The notes under the pieces were generated by a model. It ran no database searches, was not told where the DNA came from, and worked only from the letters and a program-made list of their open reading frames with translations. Below, piece by piece: positions 44,651 to 55,596 of a DNA stretch of 60,000 bases. Position numbers and translations under genes: made by a program. Position 1 is the first letter of the stretch, and every line of letters starts with the position of its first letter. Source of the DNA: Adiantum capillus-veneris (lineage: Eukaryota > Streptophyta > Polypodiopsida > Polypodiales > Pteridaceae); the NCBI GenBank assembly GCA_014529385.2, contig CM043963.1:77305412-77365411 (forward strand). Direction: 5' to 3'.

Positions 44651-44879
44651 TTTCTCTTTGATAGACTATCTCCTTTTGGACCCCTATTGATCTATAACCA
44701 TCTCTCCTCTTGGTCCCCTGCTGAGATAAGTCTAGAAGCACTTATTACACATTGCTCTTTGGTAGACCATCTCCTTTTGGACCCTTATTGAGATGCAACC
44801 ATCTCTCCTTTTGATCCCCTCCTAAGATAGGTCTAGAGGCACTTATTACACATTTCTCTTTGATAGACCATCTCCTTTT
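44651..44879. repeat. 101-bp tandem repeat, 2.3 copies
   Basis: Units start at 44651, 44752 and 44853 (period exactly 101). Each begins TT[T/G]CTCTTTG[A/G]TAGAC and includes CCATCTCTCCT and CACTTATTACACA. The last unit is cut after about 27 bp where pol sequence begins. Confidence 0.88.
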
Positions 44880-45830
44880 AATAAGCCATCTCATTGATTG
44901 GCTTAAGAATTTAAAAAGGACTAATACTCTTGGTGGCCCGTAGGATTCATGCCCGTAATATGCCTTAGATGAGCCTTGAGAAACTTTAGCAAGACCCAAT
45001 CATTTTTCTTAAAGGCCAAGGCTCTTCTATGATTATTAGCAACATCCCTTTTTGCCTTTGGTTTGAGATGGATATAAGCTCTTTAATCTTTGGAAAAAAT
45101 TCTTGTGAGTCTCGGCTATATTCATCAATAGTGAAGATCTTCCCATGTACTTTAAGTAGTAAGGGACTTTTGGATCTTCCCTCTTTAACCTCGAAAGGTG
45201 CTTTCCCCATAGAAGTATGTACAATGTCATTGTCGCATACTCTATAAGAGGTAGGTACTTCTTTCATGGAGAATGTTGATCTACTTCCATGACATAGGCT
45301 TTTAGTAGATTCAAGAATCGTTAGATTATTTATTTCACTTTGGTCATCCGTTTGTGGATGATAGGCCGAAAGAGAAATTTAATCTACTTCCTAGATTCTC
45401 AATTAGACCCTTCTAGAAATTACTGGTCATTCTAGGATCTTTTTCCGGCATTGTGGATTCTGGAAAGCCATGATACTTGAAAATTTGAGATCTAAAGAGG
45501 GGTGCCGTTTGATGTGCTTTAATAGTCTTTTTGATAGGCATAGAGTGTGTTTTCTTGTTAAGCCTATCAACTGAAACAATCCAATTTGCTTCCACTTCAA
45601 CTTTTGGCATACCACGCATTTTGAAACATACTCTTGTATGTTTACTCTTCATGGTAGACCAACATAAATACATTTTTACTCCTCGAAGAGTAGATTATGG
45701 AATCCCTTTTTCCCCCACATAAGGAGAAGCATGGGATTCATACATGACTTTATTATTGTATGGGTGAGTAACACATAGCCTATTGCCATTTGGAAGATAA
45801 CCATCCTTCAAGGTGAAAGAATGAAGTCCA

Positions 45831-46652
45831 AATGCTAGAAAACTTTAGGAGGAGCTTTAAGACACTTAGGGGCACTAACCTACCAAGTTTGGTTGCCATC
45901 CAAAGAGGTAACAAAAATAACGATCCATCATGATCAAGGTCCTAGAAATTGCAACAAAACATACCAAAAAGGTCACCCTAGGATCTAGGAACACTCTTCT
46001 ATGGTCAGAATATAAAAAATAAGTCATTAACTCATTCAAATTAGCAGATTTAGCCTACTAACACGTAGTCACAAATCATAGCAAAATCAACAATGAATAT
46101 ACTTGAATAAAAGAGCAATGGACAAAGAACACAATGCAAGTTTTGAAATCAAAATGTGATTACCAGAGCTCAAGATACGAAAATTACAAGTTGCAAGAGA
46201 GTAGTCATTCTCAATCATACACTTCACAAATCAAAACTTGATAATGATAAGGGTGTCCTTTTCCCACTTTACAAAATAGATTTTATACCAAGGGCTCTCT
46301 TGGCCATTGGCCGACTTTACAAGACTCAGACTCCATTACAAACTTTATAGCTCAACTTCTCAGAGATTTCCCATCTATAATCAGAGATTATTAAATAATT
46401 ACAAGGCTTCCCGAAAAAATAATGAAGATACATCAAAATTTTTGGGGCTCATGGGAGAAGGGGTCGATTCGAAGGGCGCTCGTCTGGCTTGACTGCCAAC
46501 ACATTCTCTCATTCTCTCTCTCTCTCTCTAGGGAAAGGTAAAAGAAACCATCATTCAAGCTAAAAGGAATCACTAATGCAAGGAAAGAAAGGAAAGTATT
46601 TGTGGAAGTGTAAAACCTAGATCTTCACCATTGCAATTCCGTAGCACCTGAC
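45831..46652. other. No gene; probable 5' LTR of the gag-protease element
   Basis: No ORF of note. Because a PBS follows at 46655, the stretch ending CCTGACA at 46653 is expected to be LTR. A (CT)n run at 46508-46528 and downstream AG-rich text could be its leader. The left end cannot be placed because the 3' LTR candidates look different. Confidence 0.4.
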
Positions 46653-46654
46653 AT

Positions 46655-46666
46655 TGGTATCAAAGC
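46655..46666 (+). other. Primer-binding site of gag-protease element
   Basis: TGGTATCAAAGC, one mismatch from the initiator tRNA-Met site, one base after a CA-terminated sequence. Confidence 0.7.
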
Positions 46667-46780
46667 TTTGAATATTTTTCACTAATCCGCTAATCCCTAG
46701 AAAGTTTTTTTCTCTGTCTCTAGTGTTTTTGGTTGTGTTGGTAGCCCTTTGGTGTATACTCCTCCCATGCTTGGAACAAC

Positions 46781-47414
46781 ATGCCTACCATTGTGTGTAG
46801 AATTGTGCGCCTTGAGCATCAAAAAATAGCACCAGAAGTAAGGCAGTACAAATAGCCAAGCTCACACAAAAATTTAGTGGAGACGCCGGACGGGGATGTG
46901 AGAACGCATATCGAAGTGTTTGAACAAATATGCGATTCTCTAGGAGAACACAATGACCTACATAAGAGAAATGCTTTAAGCCTAACCTTAAGTGGAAAGG
47001 CTAGGGATTGGTATAGAACCCTAAGGGTGGAAGAAAAAATGATTTACCCTACTCTTAGGAGACTGTTCTTAAAAGAATACATACGAGAGGGGGTGCTTGG
47101 GTGTAGCCTCTTAGCTCCAGAAAGCCCAACGAGAGGAAGGAGAGTCGGTGAGAGACTTTATAAGTCGCTTGAAGCATTTGAATTCTCGTTGTAATCCAAA
47201 TGAGTGTTTCAACAATAACCAATTTCTTGATAGATTCATTAGGGGATTACGGCATGAGGATATCTACAATGGCCTAGTCATTAGACGTATCACCACTTGG
47301 GAAGCAGTCACCACCAATGCGATCCAATTGGAGGATAATTTAATGATTCAAGGAGAAAGAGTGTCTGTTGAGTCTAAATCTATTAGCCACAAGCATCGGG
47401 GAATCAGCCAATGA
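46781..47414 (+). pseudogene. Gag (capsid-like) region of gag-protease element
   Basis: The probable start is ATG at 46781 (MPTIVCRIVRLEHQKI), with an in-frame TAG at 46853. After one shift the text runs GDVRTHIEVFEQICDSLGEH, LSLTLSGKARDWYRTLR, and in another frame (from 47148) VRDFISRLKHLNSRC and FLDRFIRGLRHED. The 'A-x-x-W-x-x-x-L' and 'F-x-x-R-F-x-x-G-L' pattern is that of Retrotrans_gag in Ty3/gypsy elements, which assembles the virus-like particle. At least three frame changes break it. Confidence 0.8.
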
Positions 47415-48124
47415 CCCTAAAGCCTATTGCTAAGGAGCCAAAGATATCTGAGATGACTTTAGCAGATCTCACCAAGGCTATTCAAGAGAGTCTTAGAGAC
47501 AATCGTGCTCCGCAAAACAATCATATGTATCCAAGAAGGGAGCAACAATGGTGCTCAGTATGCTATGGACCGCATAGTACCAGTGAATGCCCTACTTTTA
47601 GAGTACCGAGAATCACTTCTGTGAATCAAGTGGGTTGTGAGTCATCTATTGCTTGTTTGGAAGACTGTGAGAAAGATATAGATCCTAATATTGCATATGG
47701 GCTGGATGTGCTTGAAGAAAGTCCACAATACTACATGGAGGACTATTGGGGACAAGTCAAACCTGTATATCAAGTAGCTGCTCTTGCGGCAAGAGGCCAA
47801 AATATCAATTACACTGCTAAGAGACCACCTCTTCAATGCTATGAGTGTGGAGGTCCACATCGTGTAGCCGAGTGTCCTATTAGGCTACAAAAGAACTCCA
47901 CACTAATGCAAACCAATCAAGCGATCACGTCTACAATGCCGATACTCATGTGTAATCGATGTGGCATAGATCATTTGATTGCCCAATGTCCAAATAATCC
48001 AAATGCACCAAAGATCATGCCATTAAACTTGATTGAAGTTACCGAGGAGCCATCACAAAGTACACCTGTGGTGCCAGTAAACGTACTCACACGATCGATG
48101 CTCCAAAAAAAAAAAAAATCTTGA
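47411..48124 (+). pseudogene. Nucleocapsid region with three C-x2-C-x3-H-x4-C knuckles
   Basis: A 237-codon open stretch carries three zinc knuckles: CSVCYGPHSTSEC (about residue 48), CYECGGPHRVAEC (about residue 143) and CNRCGIDHLIAQC (about residue 181). All three have three residues before the His rather than the usual four. Such knuckles bind the element's RNA during packaging. The ORF ends in a 14-A run (48105-48118). Skipping one base there continues the reading for a further 120 codons, so the run is either a mutation or a slippage site. It is the longest open stretch of the element. Confidence 0.8.
48105..48118 (+). other. A14 run at the gag/protease frame change
   Basis: Fourteen consecutive A residues between the end of the knuckle ORF (stop at 48122-48124) and the downstream frame (0-frame of 48255). 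Reading beyond it in the new frame gives NLEERDTASIAQSQKKKK and connects to the linker. Confidence 0.75.
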
Positions 48125-49444
48125 GGAAAGAGACACGGCATCAATTGCCCAATCTCAGAAAAAGAAGAAAACACGAAGAAAGAGATCGCAAAAAGCAGCG
48201 AAGTTAGACCCCACTTCAAAGACCAACATAGGGACTGGTGACGATCCCGTATATATGAACGACGCTGAAGAAGATTCTGATTCAGGTAAAACCATGGAGA
48301 CCAAAACGACCACTAAGATAGAAACCAACAAGGAAGATCTTCATGAGCCACAATGGCCAGGATCCAAGAAGAAGATAGGAACTTATCCAAAACCTACAGA
48401 AGAGATTGAGCGAGTCAAGCAATTAAGGAGTTTGGTAGAAGATACCCAAAGGGATCTAGAACCAGCACCGAGGAATATCTAGATTACAGACATCATGTTC
48501 CCTACGCAACAACAACCTCACCAAGACCATAGACCCTTAGCCATACCTAGTGTCATCCAAGAAGAAAGTGACTTAAAGTCATGGGAAAGTGGGCGTACTC
48601 ACTTCTTGATGGAAAGAATGTTTACAGAGGGACTACCTGATCCTATCGAAGAAATGGAGATCCCATCTTCCCCACGTCAAGGGACTGAGGTCCAAAAGGT
48701 GCCGTTAAACATTGCCAAATTGATGGATTTCATGTCTTCAGAAGTTAGAACCACCATCATGTCCAAACTATATAAAGACCCTGAGCTAGTCTCAGCTCTT
48801 TGAGCCTTCCTCAATGGAGAACTGAAGTTTGGGCTACCTCAATTTGCACAGATGGATGGATCTGGGGAGATGCCAATAGAGGAGGAATACATAGATCCAC
48901 AACCCAACCTAGATGAGAACCTTGTTATAGAAATACCTGTTAACAAGTTGGGACAATACTTTGAGGGTGATGAATCCAATGCGACCATACCAATCACTAC
49001 TAAGGGATTAACTATGAAGGGAATCCTTGATGGTGGCTCTGGGGTTAGCATTTGACTAAAAATTGCTGGGAAACTATGGGAAGACCTCACCTTGCGACCA
49101 CAACCATAGTAGTGAAGATGGCCAATGGGTCTATTGTTAAACCTATTGGGATGGTAGAAGATCTCAAGATCAAGGTCTTTGGACATAAAATAAGGATTAC
49201 CTTTATTGTTATGGATTTCTCCAAACACACTATGGCATCGGAGATGATCTTAGGACGTCCTTTCATGAGGGAAGCAAAAATGGTGCTTGACTGGTCCAAA
49301 AACCATGTCTACCTGCAGTTCCAAGATTCTGTCATTCGAGTGGATCTTGTGACGGGTCGAGCACATCCTCTAGGAAATAGGTTTATAATTGATCATAGAT
49401 CTGACACCACAGTTCACTCGGCCCCATTATTGTTACACGTGTAA
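48119..49444 (+). pseudogene. Linker and retropepsin (aspartic protease) of gag-protease element
   Basis: A charged linker with in-frame TAG (48480) and TGA (48801) leads to a protease-like domain. IEIPVNKLGQYFEGD precedes the active-site stretch GILDGGSGVSI (about 49025-49055; D-G-G in place of D-S/T-G). After a one-base loss the text continues KNCWETMGRPHL, MANGSIVKPIGMVEDL and MILGRPFMREAKMVLDW, the flap and C-terminal 'iLGRpwl' box of gypsy retropepsins. The family cleaves Gag; this copy cannot be expressed intact. Confidence 0.8.
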
Positions 49445-50323
49445 CGCGGACACTGATGTTGGGGAAGATTCTCCTTATATGGATGTAATGCCTGGGATGA
49501 CCGAGTCAGACAATGTGGATTGGGTCCACCTAGCAGCAACCATAGACACTTGGGGAAACAGAGGGACAACCTGGGTAACACCTGAGGGGGATGAAATGCC
49601 ACCGCTCGTACCCTTAAATATGCTAGAAGCAATGCATATAGCTTCTGTCAAGATTCATCCTCATATAACAAAGAAAATATACAAGTGGGTCCCTAAAGCT
49701 TCTTTAGCGACCATAGCTAGTACTAAAAAACAGAAGCCTTGTAAGAAATGTACCACTCACTCCAAGAAAAGTAAGAAAATGTGGCGTTGGATCCCCAAAC
49801 GACTATTGGAAGCCCAAGGCTACTATCAAGGAAATGATCAAATCTGGGTGCCAAAACGTAGATTGTGTTCTTACTTGTCACCTGACCCATGTGATCTCAA
49901 TCCCGTAGCTCCAAAACAAATTAACGATCGTGGAAAGAAAAAAATCACAGAACGTGCTACACACCCGCTCCAGAGCTAGTTTGGGTACAGAAGAAAGAAC
50001 GATTTGTTCCACCTAGCCCAGGAAGGGGAGAGTCCCATGAAGCTTCTAGCTCCTCATATAATGCATCCATAGAGGTAAAAGCTTCTCCACAGCCTCCACC
50101 TACAATAGTGGACCTCCATAAAGCTACAAAGGAATACACACTTCCCAGTGTTCAAGAATCACCTGATGAACCACTTCAAATCCGATCCTGGGAGAGTACC
50201 TTACCACCCTTTCAACTTGACGAGGCACCTAAGGTAAGAGAAAACTACTGGCAAAAATCCTCACCTATTACCAACTGGAACGATTGGTTTCAAAGGGTGA
50301 CGAGCTCATTTCAAACGGTATGA
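49389..50323 (+). pseudogene. Basic Trp-rich C-terminal region in place of RT
   Basis: A 196-codon frame (49389-49979), and after a shift a second frame to 50323, encode a hydrophilic Lys-rich region. It carries four similar short motifs: YKWVPK, WRWIPKR, IWVPKR and VWVQKKER, spaced 20-60 residues apart. It ends with PITNWNDWFQRVTSSFQTV just before the polypurine tract. No RT, RNase H or integrase landmark is present. I do not recognise the domain. The last 50 codons recur at 57313-57440, showing they belong to the element. Confidence 0.6.
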
Positions 50324-50331
50324 TCTACCCA

Positions 50332-50344
50332 AGGAAGGGGGGAG
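50332..50344 (+). other. Polypurine tract 1
   Basis: AAGGAAGGGGGGAG directly before TGTTTACTGACAG. The same arrangement is seen at 57450-57462. Confidence 0.8.
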
Positions 50345-51956
50345 TGTTTACTGACAGTCATCATTCACTTGCTTCCCTCTCAACCTTGTTTCCCTGACCT
50401 CTCAATCACCAATCTTAGGGAATGTATATAAAAAGCCTTATACTCACAAAAAACAAAAAAAATAAAGAGCAAGAGCAATTAGCAAACGAGTATGCACAAT
50501 AAAAGTCAAAACATTGACCAGACCTACACATTCACATCCTGTATATTGAAACAAAAACCTATAAAACATCTTTGATCCTCATCACTCGCCTGATGGAGGG
50601 TAGGTAAGATTAGTACGATAGGAGTGTTTCTGTTTTAGAGTTGAGTGATTAGCAAAGTTCCTCTTTCCCACTGATGTGCCTCCTAGAGGTATTCTTTGTG
50701 TTTCCTAGTGTGTACAAGAACGTGTTGTTGTTGTTAGGATTTGGACCTTCATGGAATCTTTATCTCGACTCACTCGTCAAATGAAGTGCAATTATCAACA
50801 CAAACAGGTGTTTCTTGTCCATTAGCATTGCCTCTTATCTTTTTTGCATCTATGATTGTCTGCTTTGATTGTGATTGGTAGCATAATATTCAACGCATTT
50901 GCTTAGTACCAAACATTAAATTCAATGAATTTTTTGTCATAATCACTTGTCTAGATTTAATAATCAAGCAGTCCGACTAAGCTAGTTTGACCAAGTTAGG
51001 TGTTAGAGATCTTCTCTTAATACCATGGGGAATGCCTTCCTAATAATCAATGGTTCCTTAGGTTCTTAATCCGATTTAGGTAGCATTGTGTGAAATGTAC
51101 TAGGGCTTTCTAGTGGGCTTGACCCTATTGACCTTTAGCTTAAGTATTATAAAGGGAGTTTACTGGTGTGATGAGCTTGGGGAGGTGTAACAGTGTTATA
51201 TGACCCCCCAAAGTTACAAAATTAAAATGCTGAAAACGAACAAACAAAAAATCAAAGTGCCACAATGTAAAATCTTAAGCTGGAAGAGAAATCTTAGCTT
51301 GATTGGGTACTTCACTCACATGTATCGCCTATGGTACTAGAGCCCTAGCGGTTCCCAGTGTGGGCGCTTTTCCTTGAAAAGCAAAAAACCCAAGGCATAC
51401 AAAATAAGCACACACATCAAAATTGAATCACTGTGAAAAGACTTTGGGGGGTCAAAGAAAAGGTAATCAGCCAAGCGATGATTTCATGAGAAATTCCTTT
51501 TATCGTAGCTTAACTACAAGGTCTTCTAGGTATAGCCTCTAGTCAGTCCTCGAACATGAAATACTTGGCTCTCGCGATTAAACAACTTAATTGACCAGAG
51601 AAAATTAAGAAGCTTACCCATGGTATTAATAGTCGATCTCTAGTGCCTTTCGACCGTTAAATTAGCGACCCCAGACTTGTTTAATTTTTTACCTCTGTTT
51701 ATGCATTTGATTATATTGCAATTTAATGTTTATTGCTGACAAATTGTTTAAAATTCTATTACCAATCAATTTGTCTGCCTAAAACTGCATATGATTTTTA
51801 ATCTCTTATGAGAATGCAATTACTGTGCCAATGTTGTTTGATTTTGCAGTGACTGAAGAAGGCTAAGGACATTCATCTCAAATGCTCTTCCACCTTGATG
51901 AACGAGCTTCAACTCAATAGCTTCCGAGGACGGAATCTACATCAAGAAGGGGGGCA
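50345..51956 (+). repeat. 3' module of gag-protease element, copy 1
   Basis: 1612 bp matching 57463-59524 at both ends and through most of its length. It starts TGTTTACTGACAGTCATC like an LTR, has a TATA box at 50424-50433, and ends at a second polypurine tract (AAGAAGGGGGGCA). An apparent splice acceptor (TTTGATTTTGCAG at 51840) is conserved in copy 2. The central part lacks the ORF found in copy 2. Confidence 0.75.
50424..50433 (+). promoter_or_regulatory. TATA box in 3' module copy 1
   Basis: GTATATAAAAAGCC context about 80 bp into the LTR-like start; conserved as TATATATAAAGCC at 57543. Confidence 0.6.
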
Positions 51957-52291
51957 TGTTAACCCTCACGGCTCACGGACACCCTATCACCTACGAGACG
52001 GACGTTGTAACCTACGGCGGACATTGTATTATTTATTTGGTAGAGTTAGGTACCGGGCTTGTCAGTCCAATAGGAAAAGGGTGAGAGTGATCGCCGATGA
52101 GAGGTGCACTCTAACTGGAACATTCAAGGGATTAGTTGGCTAAGCATGGGCGCCCAAGTGTGAATGGGGTGAGCTCATATAAAAGTCCACTAAACCTAAA
52201 ATTCATTCATTCTCTCATTTGTGCAATAGAAGAGTGCTCTTGCTCCATCTCCATCTTCTTCTTCTTCATCTCCTTGTGTGTGTGTGTATGC

Positions 52292-52325
<34 letters not shown>

Positions 52326-52570
52326 ATTGCGACGACGGCACGGCGGCGGCGAAGCAGTTGAGCGCGGCGAAGCGAAGGCTCCTTCTTCTTCGCGGCGAGG
52401 AATTCTCCACGAAGCAAGCGTAGAGCGGTGAGTGACACACCATCGCCTTTTTTGAGCTTACTAGTTTAGGCTTGTTGTATGCTTGGAGCCATTTGTGGCT
52501 CGCACACAGTGTATCGGCAAGTTCCTTGCATTGACACGTGCGAGATACGCGCACAAATCTCCAACCCCAC
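51957..52570 (+). repeat. LTR-like sequence after polypurine tract 2
   Basis: Starts TGTTAACCCTCACGG after AAGAAGGGGGGCA, has a CATATAAAAGTCC TATA box at about 52176, then an (AG)n tract (52292-52324) and GC-rich leader-like text. The right end is uncertain. Copy 2 begins with the same TGTTAACC but then diverges. Confidence 0.5.
52292..52324. repeat. (GA)n microsatellite
   Basis: About 16 GA units preceded by a short (TG)n. The TG-then-GA order resembles the compound tracts at 10.6-10.85 kb. Confidence 0.95.
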
Positions 52571-52749
52571 CACAAGAGGTGTTCAAAGTCGAAAATCGTA
52601 CTTAAGTAAATTCTAGAATAGGGAGAAAATCATTTATTCAGAAATGCGTTGTGCTAACGTATGCTCTTAGCAGATCCTTTAGCACAAGATTACTCTTTGT
52701 AATCTGCCTATCCCCTTGGATAACTGACAGTACTGAGGTGTGTTTTCCT

Positions 52750-55596
52750 CACGGTTTACAGACAGTCGTCCCAGATGACTGGTAAACGGGGAATCACAGT
52801 AGTGCTTAACATTGGTGAAGAATCAACAATGTCCAAAATAACCATCGTGGTTAACTTGGAAAAATCCACAAACGCCCAAACCGAGCCATGACCTCTATTG
52901 GTGATTAGTGGATCCAAAAGTAATCTCATATAGAGAGTGCACATAGAGTGCAAAATGCTTCATAAGCAACAACCTGTGGAATATGCATGCCGTTCCAAAT
53001 CAGCCTTTGCTAAACACTAGGGCCCATAACACCTAGTGTGCATGCATTTAGCAAAAACTAACCCGAACCTGGATATCCACAATGATCCGTGCCAATACTT
53101 ATGGCAAATGTGATGCACCTAGCACACAGTAAAAGGAATGTAAATAGTTCTGAAAAGAAACTAAATACTTTTAGTTGCAATCTTTTGCAAGCCTTGCTGT
53201 AACGTCTGCATCACAATAGAAGGTGAAACATTGATCACTTCTAGGTACAGACAATGAAGCTTTTTCATTAACAACTTATAGCCTTGCTATATGTATAAAC
53301 AACCATCTGTAATGTTGTTTAGTAGTACTTGTACCTTTAACGAGTCATTCTAAGTATCCGACAATTTTTGGCGACGAAATTGCTCCTGATACGTCGTGCT
53401 AAGAATGGTCTAGAAAACAGATGTGACTAGCACCTAGGGACTTTGTCGTGACACATAATTGAAATAATGGCGCCACTGTCACTCTAGAGACTCATATTCT
53501 CCACATGTGGAATATGTCTTATATAAGGATGTGTGAAAAGGAACATCCTTCAAGTACAAGACGTACTTGTGTGGAGGTAACTGCAAACACTCTACGACGG
53601 GAGTGAGAGGGACCCTCATTAGTCTTGCTCCACTGGCTAAACCGAACTCCTTGAGTTCCTAGACCATGTTGTATCCCATGTGACAAAATGTGCCAAATTG
53701 AACCCTACAAGTAGGTTCGTAACTGCATAAGGCAGAAAGACAACTTGGACACTTGGCCCAAAATACTTTGTGCCGACATGCCCTTGGCATGGGCCGGTAA
53801 TATTCAAGTGTACTTAGACGTCTTGAAACACTAATCAAAGCATACTAAACATGCAATTGACAGCAAGTCAGTACACTTACCTATATGCAAATGCAGTAAC
53901 ATACTGTACACTTACATGTATGCAAAAATGCAATAACATAATGTACAGTTACCTGGATGCAAATGGAAAGGAGTACGTCCCCTACCTGAAAAACAAATAG
54001 TATTGCACTGGGAACCCCGGTTGTTGCCTTTATAACCCAAGCCCTTGAATTCGAATCTACGTAGTCAAATCCCTTGATAAGACTTCTTTGTAGAAACTGC
54101 TCAACTCGGAGATAACGGGAACTAACATAGTTAACCGTGTACAGATTGAGTGGAATGAACTTAAGAAGTGTGTTCATCTGCTACCGCGTGGTAGATTGCG
54201 GAATACTTTCGTTGAAAGTAGAACTGGGAGAAATCAACAATGATCCTCAATGCAGATCAAACTGTGATCCTTAATTCCTATGGGATGATGTAGCATTCAT
54301 TCGCTGGGTTTTACCCCAAAACCGTATGTCCATAAACACTTCGTAGTGCTATAGAGAGAGCAGGAGACCCACACGAGTGAACTACCGATCCCTTACAACC
54401 ATGTTGTCACCCCTGATTGCTGCATCTATACTCCGTGGTAGAGACCAGACGGTGTGAGGTTAAGATTGTCAAAAAACGCACATGAGCGTTTGTACTGAAA
54501 ACATATAGTGCGAAAATGACACCCTATACATCCGTAATGACATCTGTAATGACAAGATGCTTGCTTGTCAATTAACATCAATGTGTACTCCACTGGGTAG
54601 AACTGTTCGATCTTGAGAACAATCATCCAAGGAATACCAACAAGTGGATGTTATCCTAGATTGAGCAATGGCCCGTAGCCAGCGTGTGTGGATCCTAGCC
54701 CGTATGGCAATGAGTGTTCAATTGATAAACCGATGAAAATAAATGTGAATGGCACCTTGCCCAATTTGTAGCTGAGAATTGTAGAGCATCTTGGCCCCGG
54801 AGAACTCAGTAATCACTAGTGTGTGTGTGTGCCCAGAATGTGTGCTCTTAGACATCTTATGCCTGACTGCCAGCTTATTGTATAAGCATGCAACCATCTG
54901 ACTGTATGGTGTTCGCATCGCGAGAGGGACCAGAAGTCACAGCGTGCCCATCTACCGTGTATGGGTTGTGAATCCATTAGAAGTTTTTAGGTTGTTTTGT
55001 GTGCCTTGATAGCAACCGAAAATTATAGGAAACAATGCATAACTAATAGCGTCCTTGACAGAGTGATTTGTGAGAGCGTACTTTATACCATCTAGGTAGC
55101 ATGCCTTGCATACAAAAACGGAAGCCCGTGGCTACCGTGACAACCGTTGAAGTTGATGATATGATATCCTGAATAATGTAGGTGCCCCAAACTTGGTTTC
55201 CAACTGCTCTTGTCGCCGAGGTAAGCGGAGTACGAATTAGAAGCCTGATGTCATGTGAAATGGGCCAAGCATTTGGCTTTTCAGAATACTGTCCAAAGTA
55301 AATGCGAAACGTAAAGTTGTAGGACACATGTATCATATACACCCTAATTCAGTGACCTTGCATGCATCTCAGAATGTTTTCGGCAGATCATATAAGCCAA
55401 GATGATGTGACTGTTCGTACCAAAAATGACTGTGGCAGAAAAAAATTGGGGCGTAACAGTACCCAATTCAAAAAAAACGTACAATACGCTGAAAATCCAT
55501 ATTGAAGTATGAGAAAATGGCTAAGCATAACATATTCAAAAGCCATATAACTACTGTGCCGTGCACCAAAACTGGAGTTTATGTCAAATCACGAAC
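52750..55596 (-). other. Unidentified, partly open minus-strand region
   Basis: Minus-strand frames at 55342-55043, 54918-54718, 54626-54426, 54177-53881 and 52953-52756 (60-100 codons each) have ordinary protein-like composition and follow one another on one strand, with stops between. I recognise no domain. They may be pieces of one or two decayed proteins of the element that starts at 57312. Confidence 0.3.

Larger units (their letters stand above)
44161..45830 (-). mobile_element. Ty3/gypsy family A, third fragment
   Basis: Minus-strand integrase text is readable from about 45700 to 44880: SVDRLNKKTHSMPIKKTIKA, then KDPRMTSNF (the catalytic S-D-R-D motif reads P-E-K-D), then VCDNDIVHTSMGKAPFEVKE and later ERWLH. 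This parallels 38040-38470. The pol end (CATCTCATTGATTGGC, as at 16752) joins directly to the 101-bp repeat array, so the pol terminus and polypurine tract are deleted. 44161-44650 has LTR-like phrasing with the minisatellite inside. Confidence 0.75.
46653..52570 (+). mobile_element. Non-autonomous gag-protease LTR retrotransposon
   Basis: Order on the plus strand: PBS (46655), gag (46781-47400), three zinc knuckles (47411-48124), Lys/Glu-rich linker, retropepsin (48850-49440), a basic Trp-rich tail (49460-50320), a polypurine tract (50332-50344), a 1.6 kb 3' module, a second polypurine tract and an LTR-like sequence (51957 to about 52570). No RT, RNase H or integrase motif is found anywhere in it. 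This matches the TR-GAG/LARD class of plant elements mobilised in trans. Frameshifts and stops show this copy is dead. Confidence 0.75.

Noticed and set aside
52136-52575. Four overlapping ORFs of 70-122 codons
   Set aside because: They cross the (GA)n tract on both strands; composition is low-complexity and no frame is favoured. The region looks like an LTR leader.
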